DNA of 64,000 nt from an uncultured Christensenella sp. (GTDB taxonomy: Bacteria; Bacillota; Clostridia; Christensenellales; Pumilibacteraceae): contig CAJTNI010000002.1 of assembly GCA_910577945.1 (NCBI GenBank), forward strand, positions 50,130-114,129, in the 5' to 3' direction. The notes under the pieces were generated by a model, which searched no databases, was not told where the DNA came from, and saw only the letters and a list, made by a program, of their open reading frames with translations. Each line of letters opens with the position of its first letter. Positions within the stretch are counted from its first letter, which is position 1. Of this stretch, positions 1 through 7,864 are shown piece by piece. The position numbers were made by a program, and so were the translations under genes.

Positions 1-402
1 CCGCGCCCGCCTCTGCGCGGCAAGCCGCGCAGGGTAAAGGTGGGCGGCGCGACGCTGGACGCGGTAGAGTTCGATGGACGGCTGACGCTGCCTATATCGC
101 CGCCGCGGCTCGATGGGCTGAACGCGGTGCGTATAGGCGTGCCGATATTCAACGACAAGGGCGAGCCGACGCACGCGCTTTCGCACGCCCTGACGCGCAA
201 TCAGGTAGCCGAGACGGGCGTCGCCGAGCTGGGCGCGGCGGCGGTCGAGTATTTGAAGGGCGGCGAGCTTAAACTCGACGTGCCGCGCGGTATCGTGGCG
301 GCGACGGCGTGCGGGCATGCGCTCGGTTGGGCGCGGTCGGCGCGCACGGGCGACGGCGAGTCGGCGCTTAAAAATTTGTATCCCAAGGCTTTGAGAATTT
401 AA
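1..402 (+). CDS. C-terminal part of an unrecognised protein (runs off the left edge)
   Basis: The reading frame is open from base 1 to the TAA at 400-402, so about 133 C-terminal residues are visible and the start lies outside the window. A GTG at 40 is in frame, but nothing marks it as a start. The protein is soluble-looking with no membrane segment, and ends in the residues NLYPKALRI. I do not recognise the family. The gene is followed after 18 bases, containing a GGAGG ribosome site, by the SIMPL-domain gene, so the two are probably co-transcribed. Confidence 0.7.
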   Translation, partial: PRPPLRGKPRRVKVGGATLDAVEFDGRLTLPISPPRLDGLNAVRIGVPIFNDKGEPTHALSHALTRNQVAETGVAELGAAAVEYLKGGELKLDVPRGIVAATACGHALGWARSARTGDGESALKNLYPKALRI

Positions 403-420
403 TTCACGGAGGTTTTCATT

Positions 421-1017
421 ATGAACGAACGCAGAACTATTTCGGTGTCGCAAACGGCGAGCGAGAGCGTGCCCGCGGACTACGTCAAGATTGCCGTGAC
501 CGCGGCGAGGTCGGACGGCAATTACAAGGCGGCGACGGACGGCGCGGACGCGCTGTGCGACTCGGCGGTCGCGGAGCTTAAAAAGGCTTGCGGCGCAGCC
601 GTGCAAATTCGGTCGCAGGGCATGAGCGTGTCCGAGGTGCGCGACAAGAACGATTATTCCGTCGTCACGGGCTACCGCGCGCAGCGCATGCTTACTGTGG
701 AGTTCGACCTCGATAAGACGCTGCTCGGCAAGGCGCTTGGCGCGCTCGGCGTCAGCGGCTGCGAGTGGAGGCTTTCGTACTCGCTCAAAACGAACGCCGC
801 GAGCGACAGACTTGTTATAAAAGCCGTCGAGGAGGCGAAGCGCCATGCGCACACGATAGCGCAGGCGGCGGGCGTCACGCTCGGCGCGCTCGTGAGCGCC
901 GAGTACGGCGCGGGCGGCGGCAGACCCGTTATGCTCGCGCGCGCGGCGGTGCACGAGCCCGACCCCGAAAATATTACGGTGTCGGAAACGGTGGTGTGCA
1001 CGTTCGCTATCGAGTGA
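421..1017 (+). CDS. SIMPL (DUF541) domain protein
   Basis: This 198-residue protein fits the SIMPL/DUF541 family. It opens with the typical RTISVSQTASESVPADYVKI strand pattern, has a central GYRAQRMLTVEFDLDK segment, and ends with the conserved strand ITVSETVVCTFAIE. Family members are usually exported or periplasmic proteins of poorly defined function. This copy has no signal peptide or membrane segment that I can see, which suggests a cytoplasmic form. The ATG has a good GGAGG site 8 bases upstream. It sits directly behind the truncated gene at the left edge and probably shares its transcript. A function beyond the fold family cannot be assigned. Confidence 0.8.
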   Translation: MNERRTISVSQTASESVPADYVKIAVTAARSDGNYKAATDGADALCDSAVAELKKACGAAVQIRSQGMSVSEVRDKNDYSVVTGYRAQRMLTVEFDLDKTLLGKALGALGVSGCEWRLSYSLKTNAASDRLVIKAVEEAKRHAHTIAQAAGVTLGALVSAEYGAGGGRPVMLARAAVHEPDPENITVSETVVCTFAIE

Positions 1018-1095
1018 GTATCGAATCGCGTTCGGAGCGTAAACCGTTTCAATGCGAAATTCGGCGTTATTTTAAAAATATTTTTGTTCGCCGTA

Positions 1096-1124
1096 TTGAC
1101 ACAATTTGTCGTATTTTGTATAAT
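1096..1124 (+). promoter_or_regulatory. Consensus sigma-A promoter of the HAD gene
   Basis: TTGACA at 1096-1101 and TATAAT at 1119-1124 are separated by exactly 17 bp. The HAD-family gene starts 27 bases further on with a GAGGTG ribosome site at 1139-1144. Confidence 0.85.
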
Positions 1125-1151
1125 TAAACATATTGTACGAGGTGCGACGCG

Positions 1152-2399
1152 ATGGGTATAAGTCATTTAGACGGCGAAAAAAACAAAAGCAATCGGCAAA
1201 AACGCAATCTGTTTAACGAAATTTTCAGGCTGACCGTCGATTACTTGGTCATGGGCAAGTCGCGCGAGGCGTTCGCGCTGTCGGCGCCCAAGCTGAAAGG
1301 CGTCGACCCCGCGACCGTCAGTCGCAAAATGCTTATGCGTATAAATTCGCATTGCAATTGTTGCGGAATCAGGCGGGAAACGTACGACGTGTACGTCGGT
1401 ATGATTGACACGTACGTCAAGGAGTGCGACGACCTGGACGAGCTGTGGAAGGGCGCGGACGGGTACAGGTCGGGCGCGGTCAAGCTGTTTCAAAAATACA
1501 AGTGCGAGCCGCCGTGCTACGCCGAATACCCGCGCGATATCGAGGGCGGCACGCTTGCCGCCGCGCTGACGGAAATTGCGACAACGACGCTTTATTGTGC
1601 ATTCTGCGGATTTCGACAACGGCGCGAGCGCGCGCCGCGGCAAAAGCCGCGCAAGCGCGTGGTGGCGTTCGACCTCGACGGCACGCTCATAAAGAACATA
1701 CGGTTTTCTTGGCAGATACTGCGCGATAAACTCGGCATTGTGTCCGCCGACAATTTAAAGCGCAAAGCGGCGTTCGAGAGCGGCAAGTTCAGCTACGAGG
1801 ATTGGTGCAGGTTCGATTGCGAGGAATTGAGCTCGCACGGGCTTACGCGCAGGCTCGCGCGCGAGGCGGTCGAAGCCGCCAAGCAAAAGCAGGCGCAGCT
1901 CACCGAGAATATGCGCGAGGGTATCGCGCGGCTGAAAGCGCAGGGCTGCACCGTCGCGCTTATATCGGGCGGGGCGGATTGCGTGCTGTACGGGTTCATT
2001 CCCGACGCCGACGAGCTGTTCGACGCGATTTTTATAAACAGATTCGTTTTCGACGACGGCGACGACGGCAAGCTTATAGACATACTGCCCACCAAGTACG
2101 ACGGCAGCAGCGATTGCTTCGGCGTGGACGGCAAGGAGGGCGCGCTCAAACGGCTTTGCGAACAGACCGATACGCTTATGTCGGAGGCGGTGTTCGTCGG
2201 CGACGACACCAACGACCTGGGCGTTATGGAGAGCGCGGGGCTGGGTATCTTCTACTACACGCCCGAGCTGCAAGGCGAGATGCGCGACGCGGGCGCGCGC
2301 GGCTGGCCGCGAAGCATGCGCATTATAGGAAAAAACGACCTCAACGCGGTCGTCGATACTATTTTCGATTGGTATAAACAAAACGGGTGGATTGAGTAG
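1152..2399 (+). CDS. HAD-superfamily phosphatase with a Cys-rich N-terminal extension
   Basis: This 415-residue protein carries a C-terminal HAD hydrolase domain from about residue 168. Motif I is DLDGT at 174-178 (nucleophile D174, acid/base D176), motif II is the SGG in VALISGGAD, and motif IV is VFVGDDTNDLGVMESAG with the metal-binding acidic residues. The lid insertion and GDDTND motif resemble the SerB/PSPase branch. The first 165 residues are not a HAD cap. They hold eight cysteines (68, 70, 71, 92, 118, 122, 149, 152), including CNCC and CAFC pairs, which might bind a metal. The ATG is supported by GAGGTG seven bases upstream and a consensus promoter. Substrate is unknown. The gene is monocistronic, closed by a hairpin at 2455-2484. 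Confidence 0.8.
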   Translation: MGISHLDGEKNKSNRQKRNLFNEIFRLTVDYLVMGKSREAFALSAPKLKGVDPATVSRKMLMRINSHCNCCGIRRETYDVYVGMIDTYVKECDDLDELWKGADGYRSGAVKLFQKYKCEPPCYAEYPRDIEGGTLAAALTEIATTTLYCAFCGFRQRRERAPRQKPRKRVVAFDLDGTLIKNIRFSWQILRDKLGIVSADNLKRKAAFESGKFSYEDWCRFDCEELSSHGLTRRLAREAVEAAKQKQAQLTENMREGIARLKAQGCTVALISGGADCVLYGFIPDADELFDAIFINRFVFDDGDDGKLIDILPTKYDGSSDCFGVDGKEGALKRLCEQTDTLMSEAVFVGDDTNDLGVMESAGLGIFYYTPELQGEMRDAGARGWPRSMRIIGKNDLNAVVDTIFDWYKQNGWIE

Positions 2400-2454
2400 A
2401 GAACTCCCGCAGCGCGTCGGCGCGCATTAGCCGTTAGCGTAGTATAGAACAATC

Positions 2455-2484
2455 GAGGGGCTTGCGATTATTTGCAAGCCCCTC
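2455..2484. terminator. Hairpin between convergent genes
   Basis: An 11-bp perfect stem (GAGGGGCTTGC with its complement) and an 8-base loop lie between the convergent HAD and Mrr genes. There is no long T-run on either side, so it may work as a bidirectional, weak intrinsic terminator. Confidence 0.55.
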
Positions 2485-2505
2485 GCGCTTTGATAAAGCG
2501 TTGAT

Positions 2506-3450
2506 TTACTCGTTGAATAGATAGCCGCAGGCGGCGGCGAGGCGCAGCCATTTTTCGCCGTCGATTAGCGCAAGATATTTGTATTTGAAATCCTTGGCAA
2601 ACTTAGCCGCGCCCTGGTGGTACTTGGAGCTTGTTACGAACAAGCCCTTGGTCGCCGAGTCCTTGGCGAGCACGCCGCAAAACTCGCGCATTTCGCATTC
2701 CTTGACGCGGTTGTTTTTGTTGTGAAAATTTTTCACTTGCAGTATTATGCGTTCCTGAATACCCAATTCGTCGGTGGCGGTAATCACGCCGTCGATGCCG
2801 CCGTCGGTGGGGCTGTCGGTGTTTTTCCATTCCGTGACCTTGTACCCGCGGCTTTCGTACCAGCGTTTGAGCATGTTTACCGAATGCTCGACAAGCCCCT
2901 CGTCGCTCAGCGCGTTGAATATGCGCGCGGCGCGTTCCTCCTCGCTCTCGTGTATTCGGCTGTAAACGCCGTCCTTTAATTCGAGCTTTTCGGCACGTAT
3001 CAGTTCTTCGAGTATGCGCCCCGCATCCGACAACAGCACTTGCTCGCTGACGCCCGTCAGAAGCGGCGCGGCTTTCTCCTTGACCGCGTTAAGAATATCG
3101 CGTTTGGTCTTGCCCGACGTTTCCAAAAGCGTGACGATGACGGGCTCGACGACCGCGTCGCGCTGCGCCTTTTTGACGGTGGGCGCGGCTTTGCCTTGAC
3201 TGCGCACGAGCGTGCCGTCGGGGTTTTGCACAATCGCGCCGCTCGTCAAAAGCTGCTCGATTGCGTCGCCGAATCGGCACTTAATCACGTTGAGCACGGC
3301 GCCCGGCGTTTTGTCCTTCAATTCGGCGGCGGTCAGCTTTTGGCGCTTGATACACCTGTCTATCAACTGCTTGCGCTGTACGGGCGCGGCGGTGTGCGCC
3401 AAAACCTGTTCGCGCGCCTCGGGCACGGTTATGCAGTCTATATTCTTCAT
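2506..3450 (-). CDS. Mrr-type restriction endonuclease domain protein
   Basis: This 314-residue protein has a C-terminal Mrr-catalytic (PD-(D/E)XK) domain from about residue 185. It shows the helix MLKRWYESRGYKV, catalytic D220 in GGIDG, and the Q238-V-K240 motif that Mrr enzymes use in place of ExK, followed by GLFVTSSKY. The first 165 residues look like two helical or winged-helix modules, as in other Mrr proteins where they bind DNA. Mrr-type enzymes cut modified or foreign DNA. The gene lies 51 bases downstream of the RelA/SpoT-domain gene on the same strand, and no methyltransferase is nearby. Whether it is a type IV restriction enzyme or an effector of the adjacent nucleotide-synthetase-like protein is inference. 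Confidence 0.8.
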   Translation of the reverse strand: MKNIDCITVPEAREQVLAHTAAPVQRKQLIDRCIKRQKLTAAELKDKTPGAVLNVIKCRFGDAIEQLLTSGAIVQNPDGTLVRSQGKAAPTVKKAQRDAVVEPVIVTLLETSGKTKRDILNAVKEKAAPLLTGVSEQVLLSDAGRILEELIRAEKLELKDGVYSRIHESEEERAARIFNALSDEGLVEHSVNMLKRWYESRGYKVTEWKNTDSPTDGGIDGVITATDELGIQERIILQVKNFHNKNNRVKECEMREFCGVLAKDSATKGLFVTSSKYHQGAAKFAKDFKYKYLALIDGEKWLRLAAACGYLFNE

Positions 3451-3501
3451 TGCATTTTCCTCGATATTCGATTATTGTTCGTCGGCGAACGCGGGCGTGC
3501 G

Positions 3502-4800
3502 CTAGTTGATATCCGCAAGCATTTTTATGGTGCTTTCCAGCGGCAGCTTGTGCGCGGGCGTTTCCGCCATTATCGCGAGCGTGCGGTAGATTTTGTCCTG
3601 AGTTTTGCCGCTCATGACGCGGTTGTAGTAGTAAGTTACGTAGTCGGCGAAATCCTCGCTGTCGTTGCCGCGTTCGAGCGAGAAGAATATATGGAAAAAC
3701 GTGTTGAGATAGAAATCGTCGTTTATGCCGCGCAAAAATATCTTGCCGATTTCGGCGCTTACGCCGTCGAGCTTTGCGTCGATATCGGTTATCTTTTCGC
3801 CGATTGCCACCGTCGCGTAATCTATATTGCGCATCCAATCCATGAGATTTATTATCAGTCCGCCGTAATTATCGCCGTCGGCGAGCCTGCTTATGCGCTC
3901 CGCCGTTTCCGCGTCGTTGGGCGCGATTGCGCGCATCATGCTCTCGGACATGGTTTTAATAAACGAGTCGCCGTGCAAATACTTGGTGTATGACGAGGCG
4001 GTGAGCAGGTATTCCACTATCGCTTCCGAATATTCGGATATGGACGCGGCGATGCCCGTGTTCGCCTTGACGATGGCGGTGTACATTTCGTTTAGCCCGA
4101 GCACGAGTATGCTCTTGAACTGTTCGTGCTGGCTGTTGAGCGCGCTGCTGGACACGCGGTCGAATATCAGGCTGAGCTGGTGGTCTATGCCGACGAGGCT
4201 GACGTGCGTCGAGCCGAGCATTTCCTTGATAAGGCTGTCGGCTTGATTGAGCTTGTTGTTTTTGTAAATGAGCTTATGCTCGATTTCCGACCAAAAGCTG
4301 TTGACAAGCGACTTTATTTGCAGCTCGAAATTGTAGTTTTCGCCCGCGTACGCCACGTTGCCGTCCACGCGATAAATGGAAAAGCCGTTCTTTTGTTTTT
4401 CGGGCTGCGGCGCGTCGAGCTTTAATCTTATCGCTTTTTTGTCGGCGGGCGAGAAGAACCCGTCGCCGACGTCCACGCAAAACGTTTCGCAAATCTTGCG
4501 ATATAACAGCGCCTCGTCCTTGAAAAACCTGCATTCTATCTTGACTCCGATTATGTCGTGCATTTCAAACACGATACGGTCGGCGGGCGCGTCCTTGTAC
4601 AGGCTGTTGCGCACGATTTTTTCTTTGAGGCTGTCGCGCGTCTTTATGCGCGAGGTTACGCCGATTGTGGCGTCGAAATCGCCGAACGCGCGTTCCAAAT
4701 ACTCCGTAAGCTTTTCCGCGGCATGCGTAAACCCTACCAGATTCGCGTCGAGCACCGTTGCGGCGCGTTCTATGTAGTCGAAAACGTCTATTCTATCCAT
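3502..4800 (-). CDS. RelA/SpoT-domain protein (ppGpp-synthetase-like) with long C-terminal extension
   Basis: The protein has 432 residues. Residues 40-185 match the RelA/SpoT nucleotidyltransferase fold: SRIKTRDSLKEK (R51, K53), DIIGVKIECRF (metal-binding D82), and FELQIKSLVNSFWSEIEHKL (E159, Q161). The G-loop that is usually NGYxSxH reads NGFSIY here, so the tyrosine that stacks on the guanine is a phenylalanine (F140) and the following histidine is missing. There is no HD hydrolase, TGS or ACT domain. The remaining 240 residues are helical and unassigned. ATG is preceded by AAGGAG. The gene sits between GH3 and the Mrr nuclease on one strand, and the close spacing to Mrr suggests a two-gene unit. 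It could be a small alarmone synthetase or a toxin-like relative. Confidence 0.8.
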   Translation of the reverse strand: MDRIDVFDYIERAATVLDANLVGFTHAAEKLTEYLERAFGDFDATIGVTSRIKTRDSLKEKIVRNSLYKDAPADRIVFEMHDIIGVKIECRFFKDEALLYRKICETFCVDVGDGFFSPADKKAIRLKLDAPQPEKQKNGFSIYRVDGNVAYAGENYNFELQIKSLVNSFWSEIEHKLIYKNNKLNQADSLIKEMLGSTHVSLVGIDHQLSLIFDRVSSSALNSQHEQFKSILVLGLNEMYTAIVKANTGIAASISEYSEAIVEYLLTASSYTKYLHGDSFIKTMSESMMRAIAPNDAETAERISRLADGDNYGGLIINLMDWMRNIDYATVAIGEKITDIDAKLDGVSAEIGKIFLRGINDDFYLNTFFHIFFSLERGNDSEDFADYVTYYYNRVMSGKTQDKIYRTLAIMAETPAHKLPLESTIKMLADIN

Positions 4801-4879
4801 CGTTGCTCCTTATTTGCCGAGTGCGTAAGGTCGTATTATTTGTTTACCATCGTCGGTCGGCGAGCGTTTCGCATGCGCG

Positions 4880-7216
4880 TCAACGCTTTTTCTTTAAAAG
4901 CAGCTTAACGCCCGTCAGGTAATTGCCGTTGGCGAGGGCGACGAGTCCGCGCGCCGTATTGACGCTCACCGCGCCGTCCGACATGGATGCGACCGCCGAA
5001 AGCGGCGTCTCCAATGCCGACGCGATAAACGCCGCGCGCTCGGGCGAGTTGGGCGCGCCCACCGTTTTGGCTCGGCGCAGCACCGCGCTGCGCGCAATGC
5101 GCCCCGCGAGCGTGGTTTTGATATCGTCGATGCAGCTGTCGAGCGTGTGCTCGCCGCGCTTGGGGCGCGCGCTGTCGGGCGGAAGCGGCGCGCCGTACAG
5201 CTCGGCGAACTCCGCGTCCGAAGCCGACTTGGTCATATCGTCGTAAACGGCGGGGTAATCGCGCTTGCCCGTAAAGTCGCCGCGCACGTGCACCGTCGTT
5301 TCCGATTTGATATCGGAAGCGGACGCCGCGACGATGATTTTGTATTCGCCGTCCGCAACGGCGAACGCGTCCGACTCGACGTCGAAAAATTCAAACGCCT
5401 CGCGCGTAAGCCGCACCGTCACGGCGGCGGAGGTTTGACCTTCTACGAACACCTTGGAAAAGCCCGCGAGCTGTTTTTTGGGAGTAAGCACGCGCCCCGT
5501 GCGGTCGGAAACGTAGATTTGCACAATCTCGTACCCGTCGCGGGCGGAGTTGTTGCGCACCGTCACGGTCACGTCGAACCCGTCGTCGCGCCTCACGACC
5601 GCCGTGCCCTCGTACGAAAAATCGCTGAAAGACAAGCCGTGCCCGAACGGGAACAGCACGGGCGCGTACGTCGCGTCGTAGTGCTTGTACCCTACGAACG
5701 GACCCTCGCGGTATTCGACGCGATAATCGCCGAACCCGTGCGCCGCGCGCTCGGCGGCGGGGAAGGTTTCCGCAAGCTTGCCGCGCGGGTTAATTCTGCC
5801 GTATATGATATCGGCGGCGGCGAGCGCGCCGCTCTGTCCGCACAGCCCGCAGTACACGACCGCGCGCACGCGGTGCAGCCACGGCATGAGCACCGGGCCG
5901 GGGGTGACGAGCACCACCGCCACGCGGTGTCCCGCCGCGGTAAGCGCGGTGATGAGCGCGTTTTGCTCGGGCGGCAGTTCGAGGCTTTGCCTGTCTACGC
6001 CCTCGGCGGGCGCGGGCGCGCCCGCGTACACTATAACCGCGTCGGCGTTCGCCGCGCCCTCTACCGCCTCGGCGGTGAGCCGCGCGCTTTCCTTTGCATC
6101 CTCGGAATAGCCGCGGAAATACGTTACGTCTATCGCGCGTTCGCCGAACGCGTCGAGCGGCGTGCGCGATTTGAGCTCGGTGACGTGCGAGCTGCCGAAG
6201 CCCTGTACGGGGCAGCCCGCGGCGAGCGTGCCGCAAACCGCGACCGTCATATCCTTTGTGAGCGGGAGAAACCCGCCGTCGTTTTTGAGCATGACCGCGC
6301 TCGATGCCGCGGCGTTGTAGCTAAGCCTGTCGTGCGCGTCCGAATCGAAATCGCCGTACGGCTCTAAGTAAATATTGTCGGTCATTTCGAGAATACGGCG
6401 GAGCGCGCCGTCGAGCGCTGCGTCGGTTATTTCGCCGCTCTCGTACGCCGCTTTTAGGTCGTCCGCGAATATGCCGAGCGAATCGGGCATTTCGAGGTCG
6501 AGCCCCGCTTTAAGCGCCGCCACGCGGTCGCGCACCGCGCCCCAATCGGATACGGTAACGCCGCTATATCCCCATTTATCGCGCAAAACCGTTTTCAGCA
6601 AATACTCGTTTTGCGAGCAGTATTCGCCGTTAAGTTTGTTGTATGCGCACATGACCGCCGCGGGCTCGGCTTTGAGCGCGATGCGGAACGGCTTTAAATA
6701 AAGCTCGTGCAGCGTGCGCCTGTCCACAATCGAGTCCGAATACATGCGCTTGCTCTCTTGGTTGTTGGCGGCGAAATGCTTGACGCACGCGCCGACGCCC
6801 GTCGATTGCACGCCCGATACGAACGCCTTGCCGAGCTCGCCCGCGAGCAGCGGGTCCTCCGAATAATATTCGAAATTGCGTCCGCCGAGCGGGCTGCGCT
6901 TAATATTGAGCCCCGGCGCGAGCAGCAGGTTTGCGCCCATTGCCGTCGCTTCCTTGCCGATAGCCGAGCCGACGGTGTACAACAACGCCAAATCCCAGCT
7001 GTTGGCGAGCATGGACGGCGTGGGAAAGCACGTGGCGGGCACAGCCGAGCCGCCGACCGACATTCTAAGCCCGTTCGGACCGTCGGACATGCGCACGCGC
7101 GGCAGCTCGCCCGCGCCGAACGTATGCCACATTCCGTCGCCCGAAAGCATTCTGAGTTTTTCGTCCGCGTCGAGATACGCGAGCGTTTTGGCTATATCGA
7201 GTCTTTCTCCGTCCAT
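4880..7216 (-). CDS. Glycoside hydrolase family 3 (beta-glucosidase-like)
   Basis: The protein has 778 residues and the full GH3 architecture. An N-terminal TIM barrel (about 1-300) contains VRMSDGPNGL, KHFAANNQE (146-154), and nucleophile D224 in GVTVSDWGAV. An alpha/beta sandwich (about 310-520) follows, then a C-terminal fibronectin-III-like domain around 545-640. The last 130 residues form an extra unassigned region. There is no signal peptide, so it is probably cytoplasmic and splits imported oligosaccharides by retaining hydrolysis of terminal beta-linked sugars. Substrate cannot be told from sequence. A near-consensus promoter lies at 7272-7300. The gene reads toward the RelA/SpoT-domain gene, 79 bases further on. 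Confidence 0.9.
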   Translation of the reverse strand: MDGERLDIAKTLAYLDADEKLRMLSGDGMWHTFGAGELPRVRMSDGPNGLRMSVGGSAVPATCFPTPSMLANSWDLALLYTVGSAIGKEATAMGANLLLAPGLNIKRSPLGGRNFEYYSEDPLLAGELGKAFVSGVQSTGVGACVKHFAANNQESKRMYSDSIVDRRTLHELYLKPFRIALKAEPAAVMCAYNKLNGEYCSQNEYLLKTVLRDKWGYSGVTVSDWGAVRDRVAALKAGLDLEMPDSLGIFADDLKAAYESGEITDAALDGALRRILEMTDNIYLEPYGDFDSDAHDRLSYNAAASSAVMLKNDGGFLPLTKDMTVAVCGTLAAGCPVQGFGSSHVTELKSRTPLDAFGERAIDVTYFRGYSEDAKESARLTAEAVEGAANADAVIVYAGAPAPAEGVDRQSLELPPEQNALITALTAAGHRVAVVLVTPGPVLMPWLHRVRAVVYCGLCGQSGALAAADIIYGRINPRGKLAETFPAAERAAHGFGDYRVEYREGPFVGYKHYDATYAPVLFPFGHGLSFSDFSYEGTAVVRRDDGFDVTVTVRNNSARDGYEIVQIYVSDRTGRVLTPKKQLAGFSKVFVEGQTSAAVTVRLTREAFEFFDVESDAFAVADGEYKIIVAASASDIKSETTVHVRGDFTGKRDYPAVYDDMTKSASDAEFAELYGAPLPPDSARPKRGEHTLDSCIDDIKTTLAGRIARSAVLRRAKTVGAPNSPERAAFIASALETPLSAVASMSDGAVSVNTARGLVALANGNYLTGVKLLLKKKR

Positions 7217-7271
7217 TTCCTATGCGTGGCGGTCGCGCTTGTCGAAATTTTTCGGCACAACCGCATAATAT

Positions 7272-7300
7272 ATTATATCATAGCGATTGCGCGCTGTCAA
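7272..7300 (-). promoter_or_regulatory. Sigma-A promoter of the GH3 gene
   Basis: Read on the minus strand: TTGACA (7295-7300), 17-bp spacer, TATAAT (7272-7277), about 55 bases before the GH3 start codon. Confidence 0.85.
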
Positions 7301-7415
7301 GCATGAAAATAACGCGAATATACCGCGAGGCGCGCGCGTATAATAAATTGTACGGCTTGTCCGCGCGCCGTGTCGAGTAGATTGTGACAAAAACGTAGAA
7401 GTTTTGGGAATATAC

Positions 7416-7444
7416 TTGACATGCAAGCATATTGTTAGTATAAT
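7416..7444 (+). promoter_or_regulatory. Consensus sigma-A promoter
   Basis: TTGACA at 7416-7421, 17-bp spacer, TATAAT at 7439-7444. It drives the 73-residue membrane protein at 7477. Confidence 0.85.
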
Positions 7445-7476
7445 TAGGCTACTAAAATAAAAAAAGGAGACGTGTC

Positions 7477-7698
7477 ATGGCCAGCAAGAGCGATTACTTT
7501 GGACTTCCTTACATCGTAAGCGTTATCTTGGCGATTATCCCCGTTACCGCTTGGGTATGCGGATTTATCACCAGATTCGCCGACGGCAAGATTGTCGCGG
7601 GCATCATTCGTTTGATTTTCGGTTTCACCATCGTGTGGATACTCGACCTCATTCTCATGATTGTCAGCAAGCACATTTTGCGCATCCTGCCCGTGTAA
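7477..7698 (+). CDS. Small two-helix membrane protein
   Basis: This 73-residue protein has two hydrophobic stretches (about 12-32 and 42-68) joined by the short polar loop TRFADGK, so both ends are likely on the same side of the membrane. The ATG has an AAAAGGAG site at the right distance. A consensus promoter (7416-7444) and a strong terminator (7704-7731) make it a stand-alone, probably well-expressed unit. The layout recalls small two-TM stress proteins such as the YqaE/Pmp3 group, but I do not see a family signature strong enough to name it. Confidence 0.75.
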   Translation: MASKSDYFGLPYIVSVILAIIPVTAWVCGFITRFADGKIVAGIIRLIFGFTIVWILDLILMIVSKHILRILPV

Positions 7699-7703
7699 AA
7701 GGC

Positions 7704-7731
7704 AAAGAGAACCCGCTGCGGCGGGTTTTTT
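7704..7731 (+). terminator. Intrinsic terminator
   Basis: AACCCGC, a TGCG loop and GCGGGTT (7710-7727), followed by a T-run. Flanking CAAAGA/TCTTTG can extend the stem. Confidence 0.85.
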
Positions 7732-7787
7732 CTTTGCGTTGTTTTTGCGCGATTGTACGCTCGCGCGAACGGCGATGCCGCGTACGC

Positions 7788-7816
7788 TTGACAAACGCGC
7801 GCGTATGGCGTAATAT
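7788..7816 (+). promoter_or_regulatory. Sigma-A promoter of the amylase gene
   Basis: TTGACA at 7788-7793, 17-bp spacer, TAATAT at 7811-7816, about 50 bases before the start codon. Confidence 0.75.
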
Positions 7817-7864
7817 ATACGTATATGAAAATTCATTCGCATTGCGAAATCCGAAAAAAAGGAT

